A stretch of 64,000 nucleotides of DNA from Flexilinea flocculi (GCF_001192795.1 NZ_DF968180.1:186001-250000), one strand, 5' to 3'; numbered from the stretch's first letter, positions 26,099 to 35,136 are shown. Notes: generated by a model not told the origin, from the sequence alone. Translations and numbers: made by a program.

Positions 26099-26220
26099 CA
26101 ACAATTCGAAATGTGAATTGACTTTTCGAAGAAAGAATGAGAATTTGTGGTTGTGATGGCTTTACGTGTAGCGTAAAACCTCACAACAAAAGGGAAACCT
26201 CGCTATAAACTGAATTGCTG
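26099..26220 (+). repeat. hairpin element copy E13
   Basis: Left CAACAATTCGAAATGTGAAT then TGACTTTTCGAAGAAAG, stem GGTTGTGA with TCACAAC and TTTACG with CGTAAA near the tip, right end ACTGAATTGCTG. Confidence 0.8.
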
Positions 26221-26430
26221 AACAAATAGGTTCATCTCACAATCGGTTTACTGAATTGATTTTCCGGATTGCTGTGCGTGTCATCTGTTGATGATGCAAG
26301 TTATTCTTGAATCATAATCTGAATATTAATACAGGTTGAATTATCTTTACAAACGTATAATGATCGCCGATCAATAATAAATATACGAAAAAGAGGATAG
26401 CCGTTTTTTTCCATATAGCCATAATACAAC

Positions 26431-26553
26431 CAGCATGTCGAAATAAGGATTGACTTTTCGATTAAAGAAATAAAAATTTGTTGTTCTTATGTTTCTACGC
26501 GACGCGCAAAACATAAGAACAACTATGAATTCATTTCATATTTTAGAATGCTG
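26431..26553 (+). repeat. hairpin element copy E14 (subfamily B)
   Basis: Left CAGCATGTCGAAATAAGGAT then TGACTTTTCGATTAAAG. Arms TTGTTCTTATGTTT (26481-26494) and AAACATAAGAACAA (26509-26522) pair perfectly. Right TATGAATTCATTTCATATTT. Confidence 0.85.
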
Positions 26554-26588
26554 CTGATTAACACTTGAGAAAGATGATGCAATAGAAA

Positions 26589-27866
26589 ATGATTAATCTG
26601 AAAGTATTAAAAAAAGGGATGGTGATGAAACTTGATGGCGCCATCACGTATTTTTCAATTTTCATGCGGTGGATTTTCATCTCCGTCATTATTGGTTTGA
26701 TTACAGGAATTATCGGAATTATATTTCAAAGAAGTGTAGCCTGGGCTAATGAATTCAGAATTGCTCATTCGTTTCTGATTTATTGTCTGCCGATTGGCGG
26801 CTTATTCATTATCCTGTTTTATCGATTGTGTAAAATTGATCCAAAAACCGGGACAAATTTGATCATTAACTCAATTCGCTCTGATTGTAAAATTCCATCC
26901 CTATTGGCTCCGTTGATTTTCTTCGGCACGGTCGTTACTCATTTATTAGGCGGATCTGCCGGAAGAGAAGGAGCAGCATTGCAGTTAGGAGGAACAATCG
27001 GATCTCAGATAAGTCGGTTTCTCCATTTAGACGCGAAAGTTGGAAATATTGTCGTAATATGTGGTATGAGCGGAGTTTTTTCAGCGCTTTTCGGCACTCC
27101 GGTTACGGCCGTATTTTTTGCCATGGAAGTCATCAGTGTTGGCGTAATCTACTATGCGGCTTTTGTCCCCAGTATCCTATCGGCACTCACTGCATATGAA
27201 ATTTCATTATTATTAGGTGGTAAAACAGAACAGTTTCATTTGCTCACAGTTCCGAACATTACAGCTTCTATAGTCTGCAAGGTAATCTTGTTTGCCAGTC
27301 TATGTGGAGGGATCAGTATTGTTTTTTGTACAGCCATGCATAAAACGGATCACCTTTTTCAACAGGTTTTGCATAATGATTATCTTCGAATTCTGACTGG
27401 CGGTCTTCTGATCACCTTATTAACAGTTGTCTTAAATACAGAAGATTACAACGGAGCCGGTGTTTCGGTCATCGAACGGGCAATTGGCGGGATTGCCAAA
27501 CCAGACGCTTTTTTTTGGAAAATATTATTCACAGCTGTAACAATTGGAGCCGGATTTAAAGGCGGCGAAATCGTTCCAGCATTTTTTATTGGCGCTACAT
27601 TTGGTTGTTCTGTAGGGAAAATTCTTGGTATCGATCCTGGATTTGCAGCAGCGCTTGGATTGATCGCTGTATTTTGCGGTTCCGTAAACTGTCTTTTTAC
27701 ATCGATTGTGTTAAGCGTTGAAATGTTCGGATCAGAGGGGCTGATTCTATTTGCAATCGCGAGTGGCGTCAGTTACATGCTATCCGGTAATTATGGTTTA
27801 TACAGCAGTCAGAAAATTCTATATTCAAAACTAAAAGCTGAATTTGTAAACCTCAATGCCAAGTAA
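26589..27866 (+). CDS. ClC family anion channel/antiporter, CLC-F-like
   Basis: A 425-residue membrane protein with about ten hydrophobic segments. Family motifs are GGSAGREGAALQLGG (the GREG loop), SGVFSALFGTPVTAVFFAMEV, and GFKGGEIVPAFFIGATFG. The pairing of GREGx rather than GREGP with GFKGGE...FFIGATFG resembles the subgroup containing fluoride/proton antiporters (CLC-F) more than classic EriC; this is pattern-based. It moves Cl- or F- across the cytoplasmic membrane. An internal ATG at 26625 with an AGGG site is an alternative start, shortening the protein by 12 residues. Confidence 0.85.
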   Translation: MINLKVLKKGMVMKLDGAITYFSIFMRWIFISVIIGLITGIIGIIFQRSVAWANEFRIAHSFLIYCLPIGGLFIILFYRLCKIDPKTGTNLIINSIRSDCKIPSLLAPLIFFGTVVTHLLGGSAGREGAALQLGGTIGSQISRFLHLDAKVGNIVVICGMSGVFSALFGTPVTAVFFAMEVISVGVIYYAAFVPSILSALTAYEISLLLGGKTEQFHLLTVPNITASIVCKVILFASLCGGISIVFCTAMHKTDHLFQQVLHNDYLRILTGGLLITLLTVVLNTEDYNGAGVSVIERAIGGIAKPDAFFWKILFTAVTIGAGFKGGEIVPAFFIGATFGCSVGKILGIDPGFAAALGLIAVFCGSVNCLFTSIVLSVEMFGSEGLILFAIASGVSYMLSGNYGLYSSQKILYSKLKAEFVNLNAK

Positions 27867-27879
27867 TCAATAGAAAAAA

Positions 27880-27986
27880 TCATCTTATTTTTTGAATAAG
27901 GAAAGAAAACTAATTGTTGTGATGCTTTTGCGCTTTGCACAAAAACATCACAACAACAAAGAATCCCCCCGTATTTCGAATTGCTG
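27880..27986 (+). repeat. hairpin element copy E15 (subfamily A)
   Basis: TTGTTGTGATG (27914-27924) pairs with CATCACAACAA (27946-27956) around a TTTTGCGC-type tip; right flank ACAAAGAATCCCCCCGTATT then TCGAATTGCTG. The left end is degenerate. Confidence 0.8.
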
Positions 27987-28024
27987 TAATGGAACTCGAA
28001 TAGTCACTACATGATGATCAGCTA

Positions 28025-28705
28025 TTAATTGTTGTTGGAAGGGAAGTATGGCCGAAGCACTTTGGCAAGATTGTTGATCGGTTGTGTTTGGAGATATACT
28101 TTCCCCGGACCAACGACCTCTGTATTGAATAATCCCTCACCGCCAAACAATACATTCTTCATACCACTGACCGTTTTTATATCCATAGAACAGGTACTTT
28201 CCATAGCAGCCAGATAACCGTTGTCCAAAAGCAATTTTTCCCCGGCACGAAGTTCATAAGCTTTGCAAAATCCGTCAATTTCGACAAACGCAGTGCCCTG
28301 ACCGGATAATTTCTGCAAAATAAAACCTTCTCCACCAAACAATCCAGCGGCAAACTTCTTCTGGAAGAAAACAGATAAATTGACTCCTTCTTCAGCGGCA
28401 AGGAATCCGGATTTCTGCACAATCATCTCTTTACCAGGCGTAATATCAAAAGAGAGGATTTGACCGGGGAAACTGGAAGCAAAGGCAATCATGCCTGTAC
28501 CATTTGAGGTATAGCGGTTCATAAACAGTGAATCACCGGACAACATTCGCCCTAAAGCTTTACTGATCCCGCCTCTTGATGTAGTTTCCATCTGCATATT
28601 CGGGGTCATCCAGGCCATTGCCCCGCTTTCAGTAAACATAGTCTCTCCATTCTGCAAGGTGCAGATGACGACAGGAAATGGTGCTCCTTCAATTTTATAT
28701 TCCAT
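28025..28705 (-). CDS. AIM24 family protein (TIGR00266)
   Basis: A 226-residue protein of the TIGR00266/AIM24 beta-prism family: ESGAMAWMTPNMQMETTSRGGI near the N-terminus, LFMNRYTSNGTGMIAFASSFPG, and FGGEGFILQKLSGQGTAFVEIDG in the centre, with a second GGEGLFNTEVVGPGKVYLQTQP at the end. The biochemical role is unknown. GAGGAAAACT precedes the ATG. It stands alone between repeat copies E15 and E16. Confidence 0.9.
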   Translation of the reverse strand: MEYKIEGAPFPVVICTLQNGETMFTESGAMAWMTPNMQMETTSRGGISKALGRMLSGDSLFMNRYTSNGTGMIAFASSFPGQILSFDITPGKEMIVQKSGFLAAEEGVNLSVFFQKKFAAGLFGGEGFILQKLSGQGTAFVEIDGFCKAYELRAGEKLLLDNGYLAAMESTCSMDIKTVSGMKNVLFGGEGLFNTEVVGPGKVYLQTQPINNLAKVLRPYFPSNNN

Positions 28706-28769
28706 AGTTTTCCTCTTTTTTCAAAATTCAGAAGTCAGTATCAGTTTTCCATGATGACTTCATAATTTC

Positions 28770-28851
28770 TTTGAGCTATTTGAAATTTGGCTGATCCTTC
28801 AAATACGGATAGGGACTATACAGAATACCGCCCATATTTCAAACCGCTGCT
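28770..28851 (+). repeat. hairpin element copy E16, degenerate
   Basis: GCTATTTGAAATTTGGC at the left and AATACCGCCCATATTTCAAA then CCGCTGC at the right match the ends with several changes; the hairpin is missing. Confidence 0.55.
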
Positions 28852-28863
28852 ATATTTACGACA

Positions 28864-29931
28864 TTATTGAATGGAGGTTGCATTTTTTACAACCGAAATG
28901 CCCCCATAGGAAGTCTCACCTTCGGGAACAGCAGATTCTGCAGTTCCTTTTATATGTACGACCGATTGATTGACTTCCGAATAACTATTCATATCGGTTG
29001 CGAAACTGCCTCCATATAAAGACTTCACATGAGCGCCCTCAGCGACAGTAATTTCCGCGGTCCCTGTCAGGAACGATTGTCCCCCCTGATAGGTGAAATC
29101 TCCGCCAAAAGCCCAAGCTGCCGCCCCATAGATGATTGATGAAGCCATTTTCGTTTCGGAAATACTGCCTTGTCCAACTGCGTTGCCTCCGCCAAAGGAT
29201 CCAATAGCAGCCGTTCCCCCGGATTCAATTGTGACAGAAGTTGATTCACTGACAACCACTCTGCCATTCTCTTTTGCCAAACCGCCACCCAAGACATAGT
29301 CCGCAGTTCCAAATATACTCAAACTGGTCTTGCTGACTTCTGAAATACTATCGACCCCTGCTGCATAACCGCCTCCGAAGATTTCCCAGAAAATTTTCCC
29401 TTGCCTGCCTAAGACAACGGATGTCTGTCCGGAAACAAACGAGCGCCCACCATTCAACGCTGCGCCACCTCCAAACGCGTAAGCAGATGATCCAAGAATC
29501 GTTATGCTGGTGCCTTTTACATTTCTGATCTTCCCGTTTTCTGCCTTACTGCCTCCAAAAACCCAGCCATTCGGGAGTGAGACTTTTTCTCCAAGTATGA
29601 AAGGAATTCCATTTGCGAAGATTTCACTGATCGTCTCGATGACAATTGAATTTTCCAAATCAGAATTTTCAATCGTTAAGGACGTGATTCCCTTATTGAT
29701 CGGAATTGAAAGAGATACGATAGGATCTCCATCAACGCTTTTGTTTAGACGAATGATTGTTTCACCGCAGTTCTCCGGCAGTTGATCGAATGCATCTTCT
29801 ATGGAAGGCATATCCGTAGCACCTTCTCCTACCGTAATAATTGTTTGCGCTGCAACATTGATTCTTTCTCCCATGGAGAAAAAAAGTATTGAAAAAATGA
29901 CAAGTACGAAAAGCGATTTTAGTTCTTTCAT
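28864..29931 (-). CDS. secreted glycine-rich repeat protein, probable beta-solenoid
   Basis: A 355-residue protein with an N-terminal signal peptide (MKELKSLFVLVIFSILFFSM...AAQ). From about residue 130 to 340 the sequence is built of alternating units in which an S/T-V strand (TSITILGSSAYAFGGG, TSVVLGRQGK..IFGGGYAAG, TSLSIFGTADYVLGGGLA, TSVTIESGG..SFGGGNA, and more) leads into a GGG turn followed by S-x-S/SE and the next strand; the pair of units repeats every ~60 residues. This suggests a stacked beta-solenoid on the cell surface. I do not recognise the family. No ribosome-binding site is evident before the ATG at 29931, and a terminator stands just 20 bases upstream. Confidence 0.72.
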   Translation of the reverse strand: MKELKSLFVLVIFSILFFSMGERINVAAQTIITVGEGATDMPSIEDAFDQLPENCGETIIRLNKSVDGDPIVSLSIPINKGITSLTIENSDLENSIVIETISEIFANGIPFILGEKVSLPNGWVFGGSKAENGKIRNVKGTSITILGSSAYAFGGGAALNGGRSFVSGQTSVVLGRQGKIFWEIFGGGYAAGVDSISEVSKTSLSIFGTADYVLGGGLAKENGRVVVSESTSVTIESGGTAAIGSFGGGNAVGQGSISETKMASSIIYGAAAWAFGGDFTYQGGQSFLTGTAEITVAEGAHVKSLYGGSFATDMNSYSEVNQSVVHIKGTAESAVPEGETSYGGISVVKNATSIQ

Positions 29932-29950
29932 ATAAAAAATTTTACTTGAT

Positions 29951-30003
29951 AAAAAAAAAGCCGTTCGTGATTTTCATAATACTTGAAATCAAGAACGGCT
30001 TTC
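29951..30003 (-). terminator. terminator of the small secreted protein gene
   Basis: On the minus strand AAAGCCGTTCTTGATTT pairs with the later AATCACGAACGGCTTT and is followed by a T run, just after the stop at 30022. Confidence 0.85.
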
Positions 30004-30021
30004 TCATCAAATTGAAATTAA

Positions 30022-30465
30022 TTATTCATTATACAGGCCAGCATTTCTGATGACGGCGTCCAATTTTTCACGCGCCAAATCTGCGTAACCGGTTGCGATC
30101 TTTCCAACACCGCAAATTTTATTCTTCGTGATTGTAGTTTGAATTATTCTCAGATTTACCGTTGATGGAATTTTCAGCCCCATTTCTACCATTAGACTCG
30201 AAATACCCTCAATACGGTTTTGCAGCAGCGCCATTTTTTCTTGATAACCTGCGTCGTTCGCGGCACAAATCGATTCATCGATAATTCCCGGCAGCCTCTG
30301 CAGGTCATCCAGATAGGATTGTAATGTTCCAATATAATGAGATGGCGGCCAAATGCTTTTTGTCGGACTGACTGTGGTTTCTGTCTGAGCGATAACGGTG
30401 GTTGTGAGTGACAGCATGCTGATCATGATCAGAATAAGAATTGATACAAGGTTTGTATTTTTCAT
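30022..30465 (-). CDS. small secreted protein, unknown function
   Basis: A 147-residue protein. The signal peptide MKNTNLVSILILIMISMLSL ends at ..VIAQ. The mature part is helical with two cysteines (SICAAND and NKICGVG) that may form a disulphide, and ends in GYADLAREKLDAVIRNAG. I do not recognise it. GAGGG lies four bases before the ATG at 30465, which is preferred to an upstream start at 30507. It is followed by its own terminator and then the glycine-rich secreted protein gene in the same direction. Confidence 0.7.
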   Translation of the reverse strand: MKNTNLVSILILIMISMLSLTTTVIAQTETTVSPTKSIWPPSHYIGTLQSYLDDLQRLPGIIDESICAANDAGYQEKMALLQNRIEGISSLMVEMGLKIPSTVNLRIIQTTITKNKICGVGKIATGYADLAREKLDAVIRNAGLYNE

Positions 30466-30623
30466 TTTTCCCTCTTTGATGAACCGATAGTGTTGATATA
30501 GGTTCAAATTTTCTAATGTGTTTTATTAACGATGCAGTAACACGAACAGTTTCATATTTTATTATATTGATGCTATTTGAAATTGGAAATGCGCATATTT
30601 CCTGATAAGTAGGTGTATCATTC

Positions 30624-31912
30624 TTTCTGTAAAATCATGAACCTTAACAAAAGAGGTGAGTCAGAAGTATCCTTAAACGGCGACCAAACCAAATAAGGAG
30701 AACCCAATGACTCACCAAAATGATTATAGCCTGTCTCCGGAATTAGTAGCGGAGATTACCCAGAATGGACTTCAAGCAGTTCCAGAGATGTTACGAGTGC
30801 TGCTCAACAACCTCATGCAAGCAGAACGTACAAAATACTTGCATGCCGATGAGTACGAACGAACTGCGGAGCGACAAGGTCACGCCAACGGCTTCAAACC
30901 CAAGACGGTTAAAACTCGGGTGGGCGAAGTGACGTTTGCCATTCCCCAGGTACGGGAAGGAGGTTTTTATCCGACTGCCCTGGAAAAAGGGTTGCGCAGT
31001 GAGCGAGCCTTGACAGCCACCCTGGCGGAGATGTATGTGATGGGGGTCTCAACCCGCAAAGTGAAACAAATCACCGAGAGGTTATGTGGTTTTGAGATTT
31101 CCGCCGAACAGGTCAGTCGGGCCACCGCCCAATTGGATCAGACCTTACAGGAATGGCGAAATCGGCCGCTTGGAGCAATAACATACCTGTATCTGGACGC
31201 TCGTTATGAGAAAGTGCGTGAAAACAGCCAAATTCGGGACGCTGCGGTCCTGATTGCCACCGGGATCACTCCCCAAGGCGAGCGGCAAGTCCTGGGGGTT
31301 TCTGTCTCTCTGAGCGAACAGGAAATCCACTGGAAAGACTTCTTGAAAAGCTTAAAAGATCGGGGGCTGAATGGAGTGAAACTGATTATCAGTGACAGTC
31401 ATGAGGGTCTGGGAGCTGCAAGAAGAGCTGTTTTCGGGAGTGTGCCATGGCAGCGCTGCCAGTTCCATTTGCAGCAGAATGCGGGTTCCTACGTTCCCAG
31501 ACAATCCATGAAAGCAGAAGTTGCTGCCAATATCCGGGCGATCTTCAATGCGTCGGATCGGAATGCTGCTGAAAAGGGCTTGCAAGCGGCTGTCCAGAAA
31601 TATGCGATCTCTGCTCCTCGGCTTTCTGCCTGGATGGAGGAGAACCTGACAGAAGGATTTACCGTGTTTGATTTTCCATTGGAGCACCGCAGGTCGATTC
31701 GCACAACGAATAGTTTGGAGCGTGTGAACAAAGAGATCAAGCGTCGCACCAGGGTGGTTGGCGTTTTTCCGAATGAAGCGTCCTGTTTACGGCTGGTGAC
31801 GGCGCTGTTGATGGAAACCAGCGAAGAATGGCAGATCGGGAAAAGGTATTGTTTTGCGAAATCCGTGGATTGTTAAAGAAACATGGATATTTCTGACTCG
31901 AATTTACAGAAA
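30624..31912 (+). mobile_element. IS256-family insertion sequence
   Basis: The transposase gene is bracketed by inverted ends: TTTCTGTAAAATCATGA on the left (from 30624) and, reading inward on the other strand, TTTCTGTAAATTCGAGT on the right (ending at about 31912). The element is about 1.29 kb. I could not identify a clear target duplication. Confidence 0.75.
30707..31876 (+). CDS. IS256-family (Mutator-type) transposase
   Basis: A 389-residue transposase with the DDE residues in family context: D164 in YLYLDARYEKV, D230 in LIISDSHEGLGAARR and E338 in TNSLERVNKEIKRRTRVVG. It also has the CxxH motif (C251, H254) in WQRCQFHLQQN. The length is close to the family norm (~400), so it appears intact. 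AAGGAG precedes the ATG. The gene has higher GC than its surroundings, consistent with recent arrival. Confidence 0.95.
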   Translation: MTHQNDYSLSPELVAEITQNGLQAVPEMLRVLLNNLMQAERTKYLHADEYERTAERQGHANGFKPKTVKTRVGEVTFAIPQVREGGFYPTALEKGLRSERALTATLAEMYVMGVSTRKVKQITERLCGFEISAEQVSRATAQLDQTLQEWRNRPLGAITYLYLDARYEKVRENSQIRDAAVLIATGITPQGERQVLGVSVSLSEQEIHWKDFLKSLKDRGLNGVKLIISDSHEGLGAARRAVFGSVPWQRCQFHLQQNAGSYVPRQSMKAEVAANIRAIFNASDRNAAEKGLQAAVQKYAISAPRLSAWMEENLTEGFTVFDFPLEHRRSIRTTNSLERVNKEIKRRTRVVGVFPNEASCLRLVTALLMETSEEWQIGKRYCFAKSVDC

Positions 31913-32096
31913 AAAGGTTGCGTAATCCCTGATAATTCGAAACCGAGACGATTATCATCAATAAAAAAAAGACTTATCTGAGTAATGATATGATAAAAGA
32001 GCATTGGAAAAGTCATGAAAATAGTAAAAAGACTCCGTGGAAAATTGACATTCTTATAAAGAAGAATGGATTAGTACGACGCAGAATGAGGCAGAG

Positions 32097-33218
32097 ATGT
32101 TTGAAGGAGAAGCGTTAACACAATATCTGAATGAAGGCGTTGAAAAACTTGTCGCAGATATCATCAAATCAACATTTCAGAACCCGAAAGAGACGAAGTT
32201 CCTTTTAGACTATCAAAGTAAAAATCGAAAGAATCTGCAACTCCGCTCAAAATTTGAGGCTGAAGGATTACATGTCCCGGCATTTCTGATCTCCAGTATT
32301 GCAAACACCTGCAACTTGTTCTGCAAAGGGTGCTATGCGAGAATCAACGGCATATGCGGTGATCAGAATTCCCGTGAGCTACTATCAGCAGATCAATGGT
32401 CTGCGATTTTCAGTCAAGCTGCCGCATTAGGTGTATCGTTCAATCTATTAGCCGGCGGAGAACCGCTCATGAGACGAGATGTCATTGAAGTTGCTGCAAA
32501 TTTTCCGGGAATACTATCTGCAATCTTTACCAATGGAATTCTGATTGACAATTCATATTTGAGTCTGTTTAATCAGTATCGCAATCTGATTCCGATCATC
32601 AGTATCGAAGGTGGCAGACAAAAAACAGATGCCCGACGCGGATCAGGTGCTTACGAAAAAATTTCAGCAATCATGAAACTGCTAAAACAGGAGCGAATTC
32701 TCTTTGGAACTTCGATCACAGTAACAACCGCAAATCTGGAAGAAGCAACGTCACAGCTGTTCCTTTCTGAATTAAAAAATACGGGTTGTAAATTGATCTT
32801 TTTTGTAGAGTATGTACCATTCGAACCAAACACCAGACAATTGTTATTAGGAGAAGAAGAACGAAATTTTTTGGATCATCGTCTGAATGATTTACGATTA
32901 TCATTTCCTGAGATGCTTTTCTTATCTTTCCCAGGTGATGAAAAAGAAATGGGCGGATGTCTGGCTGCAGGAAGAGGTTTCTTTCATATCAATCCTTATG
33001 GAGATGCCGAACCATGTCCATTCTCACCTTTTTCAGACCGCAGCCTGAAAAATCATACGATGGTAGAAGTGTTGCAGTCGCCATTTTTCAGAAAGCTTCA
33101 GAATGAAAAATTGGTCGGCGGAGAACACGATGGCGGATGTGCGTTATTCGAGCATGAAGCTTTCGTCAAAGCATGTCTATCTTCACAAAACCATCCCAAT
33201 GACATGGTTTCCGCATGA
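32097..33218 (+). CDS. radical SAM protein (SPASM-like)
   Basis: A 373-residue protein with the radical SAM cluster motif CNLFCKGC (C72, C76, C79) and the downstream GGEPLMR motif. C-terminal cysteines in GGCLAAGRGFFHINPYGDAEPCPFSPF and near the end (GGC, KAC) suggest an auxiliary cluster of SPASM/twitch type. It would generate a 5'-deoxyadenosyl radical; the substrate is unknown. The gene overlaps azlC by four bases (ATGA), so it is part of the same operon as the AzlCD exporter. The start codon follows GAGG by five bases. Confidence 0.82.
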   Translation: MFEGEALTQYLNEGVEKLVADIIKSTFQNPKETKFLLDYQSKNRKNLQLRSKFEAEGLHVPAFLISSIANTCNLFCKGCYARINGICGDQNSRELLSADQWSAIFSQAAALGVSFNLLAGGEPLMRRDVIEVAANFPGILSAIFTNGILIDNSYLSLFNQYRNLIPIISIEGGRQKTDARRGSGAYEKISAIMKLLKQERILFGTSITVTTANLEEATSQLFLSELKNTGCKLIFFVEYVPFEPNTRQLLLGEEERNFLDHRLNDLRLSFPEMLFLSFPGDEKEMGGCLAAGRGFFHINPYGDAEPCPFSPFSDRSLKNHTMVEVLQSPFFRKLQNEKLVGGEHDGGCALFEHEAFVKACLSSQNHPNDMVSA

Positions 33219-33952
33219 TGCCTGCTCCTTTAAATCAATCGAAGATGACGAAACCAAATCCGAAAATCGAAGCGTTCAAAGCAGCTTTTCCATATTCTTT
33301 GCCGGTTATGGTTGGCTATGTGGTTTTAGGAATTGCATTTGGGATCATATTAACAGGTAAAGGTTTTTCCTGGTGGCTGGCGCCAGTGATGGGATTGTTG
33401 ATTTATGCCGGATCGATGCAATTTGTAGCTGTTGATTTGCTTTCAGCTGTTTTTAATCCATTCCAGATTATCATCATGACACTGACTGTTAATGCCCGAC
33501 ATCTGTTTTATGGAATTTCCATGTTAGACAAATTTCGCAGCATGGGGACGAAAAAACCGTATATGATTTTTTCACTGACCGATGAAACCTACTCGCTTCT
33601 CTGTTCTGCCGTCCCTCCAAAACAGGCAGATGAAAATTGGTTCTATTTTTTTATTTCATTGCTTGACCAGATTTATTGGATCACGGGTTGCACGATAGGC
33701 GCTATCGGCGGATCATTCCTTCACTATGATACAACCGGCATCGATTTTGCCATGACTGCTTTATTCATTGTGATCATGGTGGAACAATGGGAAAGTACAT
33801 CCAATCATCTTCCAGTGATTACCGGTATTATTGTCTCGATAATGAATCTGATTCTTTTCGGACCAAAAAACTTTATTATCCCATCAATGGTTGTAATATT
33901 TCTGGCTCTGGTCTTATTCCCTAAAAAATTTAAATCGGAAATATCCTCATGA
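33215..33952 (+). CDS. azlC: AzlC: branched-chain amino acid exporter, large subunit
   Basis: A 245-residue membrane protein with about seven hydrophobic segments and the AzlC landmarks: AFPYSLPVMVGYVVLGIAFGI, YAGSMQFVAVDLL and LTVNARHLFYGISML, DETYSLL. With AzlD it exports branched-chain amino acids or their analogues. The start overlaps the radical SAM gene stop (ATGA) and its own stop overlaps azlD by four bases. Confidence 0.93.
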   Translation: MMPAPLNQSKMTKPNPKIEAFKAAFPYSLPVMVGYVVLGIAFGIILTGKGFSWWLAPVMGLLIYAGSMQFVAVDLLSAVFNPFQIIIMTLTVNARHLFYGISMLDKFRSMGTKKPYMIFSLTDETYSLLCSAVPPKQADENWFYFFISLLDQIYWITGCTIGAIGGSFLHYDTTGIDFAMTALFIVIMVEQWESTSNHLPVITGIIVSIMNLILFGPKNFIIPSMVVIFLALVLFPKKFKSEISS

Positions 33953-34275
33953 CCAAGTCACAGATTCTTTTCTCCATAATCATTATGGCAGTTTGTACGC
34001 TCATTACAAGACTTTTACCATTCCTGATTTTTCCGGAGCACAGGAAAACTCCTCCATTAGTTACTTATTTGGGTGCAGTTCTCCCCTATGCAATTATCGG
34101 CATGCTTGTGGTGTATTGTTTTAAACAAGTTTCGTTTATCCAATATCCCTTCGGTATTCCTGAGATGATTGGATTTCTTTTTGTGATATTTGTCCATCGA
34201 TGGAAACATCATTTACTGCTCAGCATTGGAGGAGGAACACTCTTCTATATGATTTTGATTCGTTTCGTTTTCTAA
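33949..34275 (+). CDS. azlD: AzlD: branched-chain amino acid exporter, small subunit
   Basis: A 108-residue protein with four hydrophobic segments and the AzlD pattern ITRLLPFLIFPE, PPLVTYLGAVLPYAIIGML, and HRWKHHLLLSIGGGTLFYM. It partners AzlC. Its ATG overlaps the azlC stop. Confidence 0.92.
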   Translation: MTKSQILFSIIIMAVCTLITRLLPFLIFPEHRKTPPLVTYLGAVLPYAIIGMLVVYCFKQVSFIQYPFGIPEMIGFLFVIFVHRWKHHLLLSIGGGTLFYMILIRFVF

Positions 34276-34296
34276 AAAAAAAGCTGAGCATTGATT

Positions 34297-34422
34297 CAGT
34301 AATTTGAATTTTCAACTTGTTATGCGAATCAATCGAGAAGAGCTTTTTGTTGTGATGTTTTTTCCGCTTTGCGGAAAAAACATCACAACAAAAAAGAATT
34401 CTCCTGATATTTCGAATTGCTG
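34297..34422 (+). repeat. hairpin element copy E17 (subfamily A), two perfect 24-nt arms
   Basis: The most complete copy. Left end CAGTAATTTGAATTTTCAAC, then CTTGTTATGCGAATCAATCG; arms 34344-34367 and 34371-34394 exactly complementary (core TTGTTGTGATG, tip CCGC-TTT-GCGG); right flank AAAGAATTCTCCTGATATTT then CGAATTGCTG. Confidence 0.92.
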
Positions 34423-34979
34423 GCTGCAATTTGAAAACGACGCTATTCTTCAGAGAATTGAGAACCGAGATGTCTGAAATTTTTATAAAATCATCCTCAT
34501 GTTTTATTATAAAAAAAAATTTTGGTCATATTTCTGAAAAAAGAGAACTAAATCAGCCAAAGAATTGCTATAATTTAAGGGTTGAATTGTCAATTTGTAT
34601 CAATTTTTCGATTTTTTGGAACGTTTGACCAAAGAAAAAATGCATTACAAAAAGAAGTATTTATGACAATGATTACTAAAATAGTAATGAATTAATAATT
34701 CTTTCTGATTTCCAATGGATTGTTCCCAAATTCAGGGAGAAAACTTGAAAATATCAACGATAACATAATCAGAGGGCAATTAGATTTTTTATCTCCGATC
34801 TTTCGTCAGCAAAATAAATTTGTTTATCGGTTTTACGGCGAACCATATCTTTTCTGCAAAATCGAGAATATAAAACTTTGAACCTTTAAAAATACGAGCG
34901 TATGAAGAATCCATCCGAACCAGAAGTACAAGGAACTGTTCGATGTTGAATCAAAAGCTTAACCGGATAATTTGGCTTC
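34423..34979. other. AT-rich gene-free stretch upstream of dnaN
   Basis: No credible coding frame, RNA gene or DnaA-box cluster was found. Short frames are low-complexity and lack ribosome-binding sites. Confidence 0.4.
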
Positions 34980-35136
34980 GCATTTCGAAATATGGATAGA
35001 TGATTGATTCGAAAAGCAAGTCGATATTTCGATTTGTTATTCGAATCAATCGGGAAACAGATTTTATTGTGATGTTTTACCGCGAAGCGCCAAAACATTA
35101 CAATAGAAAAAATCCTCCTCATATTTCAAATTGTTG
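34980..35136 (+). repeat. hairpin element copy E18 (subfamily A), with an extra left-end remnant
   Basis: A left-end remnant GCATTTCGAAATATGGAT precedes a full copy with GTTATTCGAATCAATCGGG, arms ATTGTGATGTTTT and AAAACATTACAAT (one G-T wobble), and right end AAATCCTCCTCATATTTCAA then ATTGTTG. A further right-end fragment (GTTTCAAATTGCTG) follows at about 35156-35169. Confidence 0.8.

Larger units (their letters stand above)
26042..26588. other. gene-free region with two hairpin elements
   Basis: This 547-base region holds copies E13 and E14 and, between them, a consensus TATAAT at 26355-26360 followed by the palindromic GATCGCCGATC. The -35 partner is poor. No coding frame is credible. Confidence 0.45.

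Noticed and set aside
31990-32118. 42-codon frame (MIKEHWKSHENSKK...) overlapping the radical SAM start, considered as a RiPP precursor
   Set aside because: It is out of frame with and overlaps the radical SAM gene, has no core-like or cysteine-rich segment, and no proper ribosome-binding site.
34344-34394. Hairpin elements as ordinary Rho-independent terminators
   Set aside because: Most copies, including this perfect one, have A-rich or mixed bases instead of a T run after the stem, and they occur upstream of genes as well as downstream. Only 11730-11782 ends in a good T run.
34431-34628. Plus-strand 65-codon frame after azlD
   Set aside because: AT-driven composition, begins at the end of a hairpin element and lacks a ribosome-binding site.
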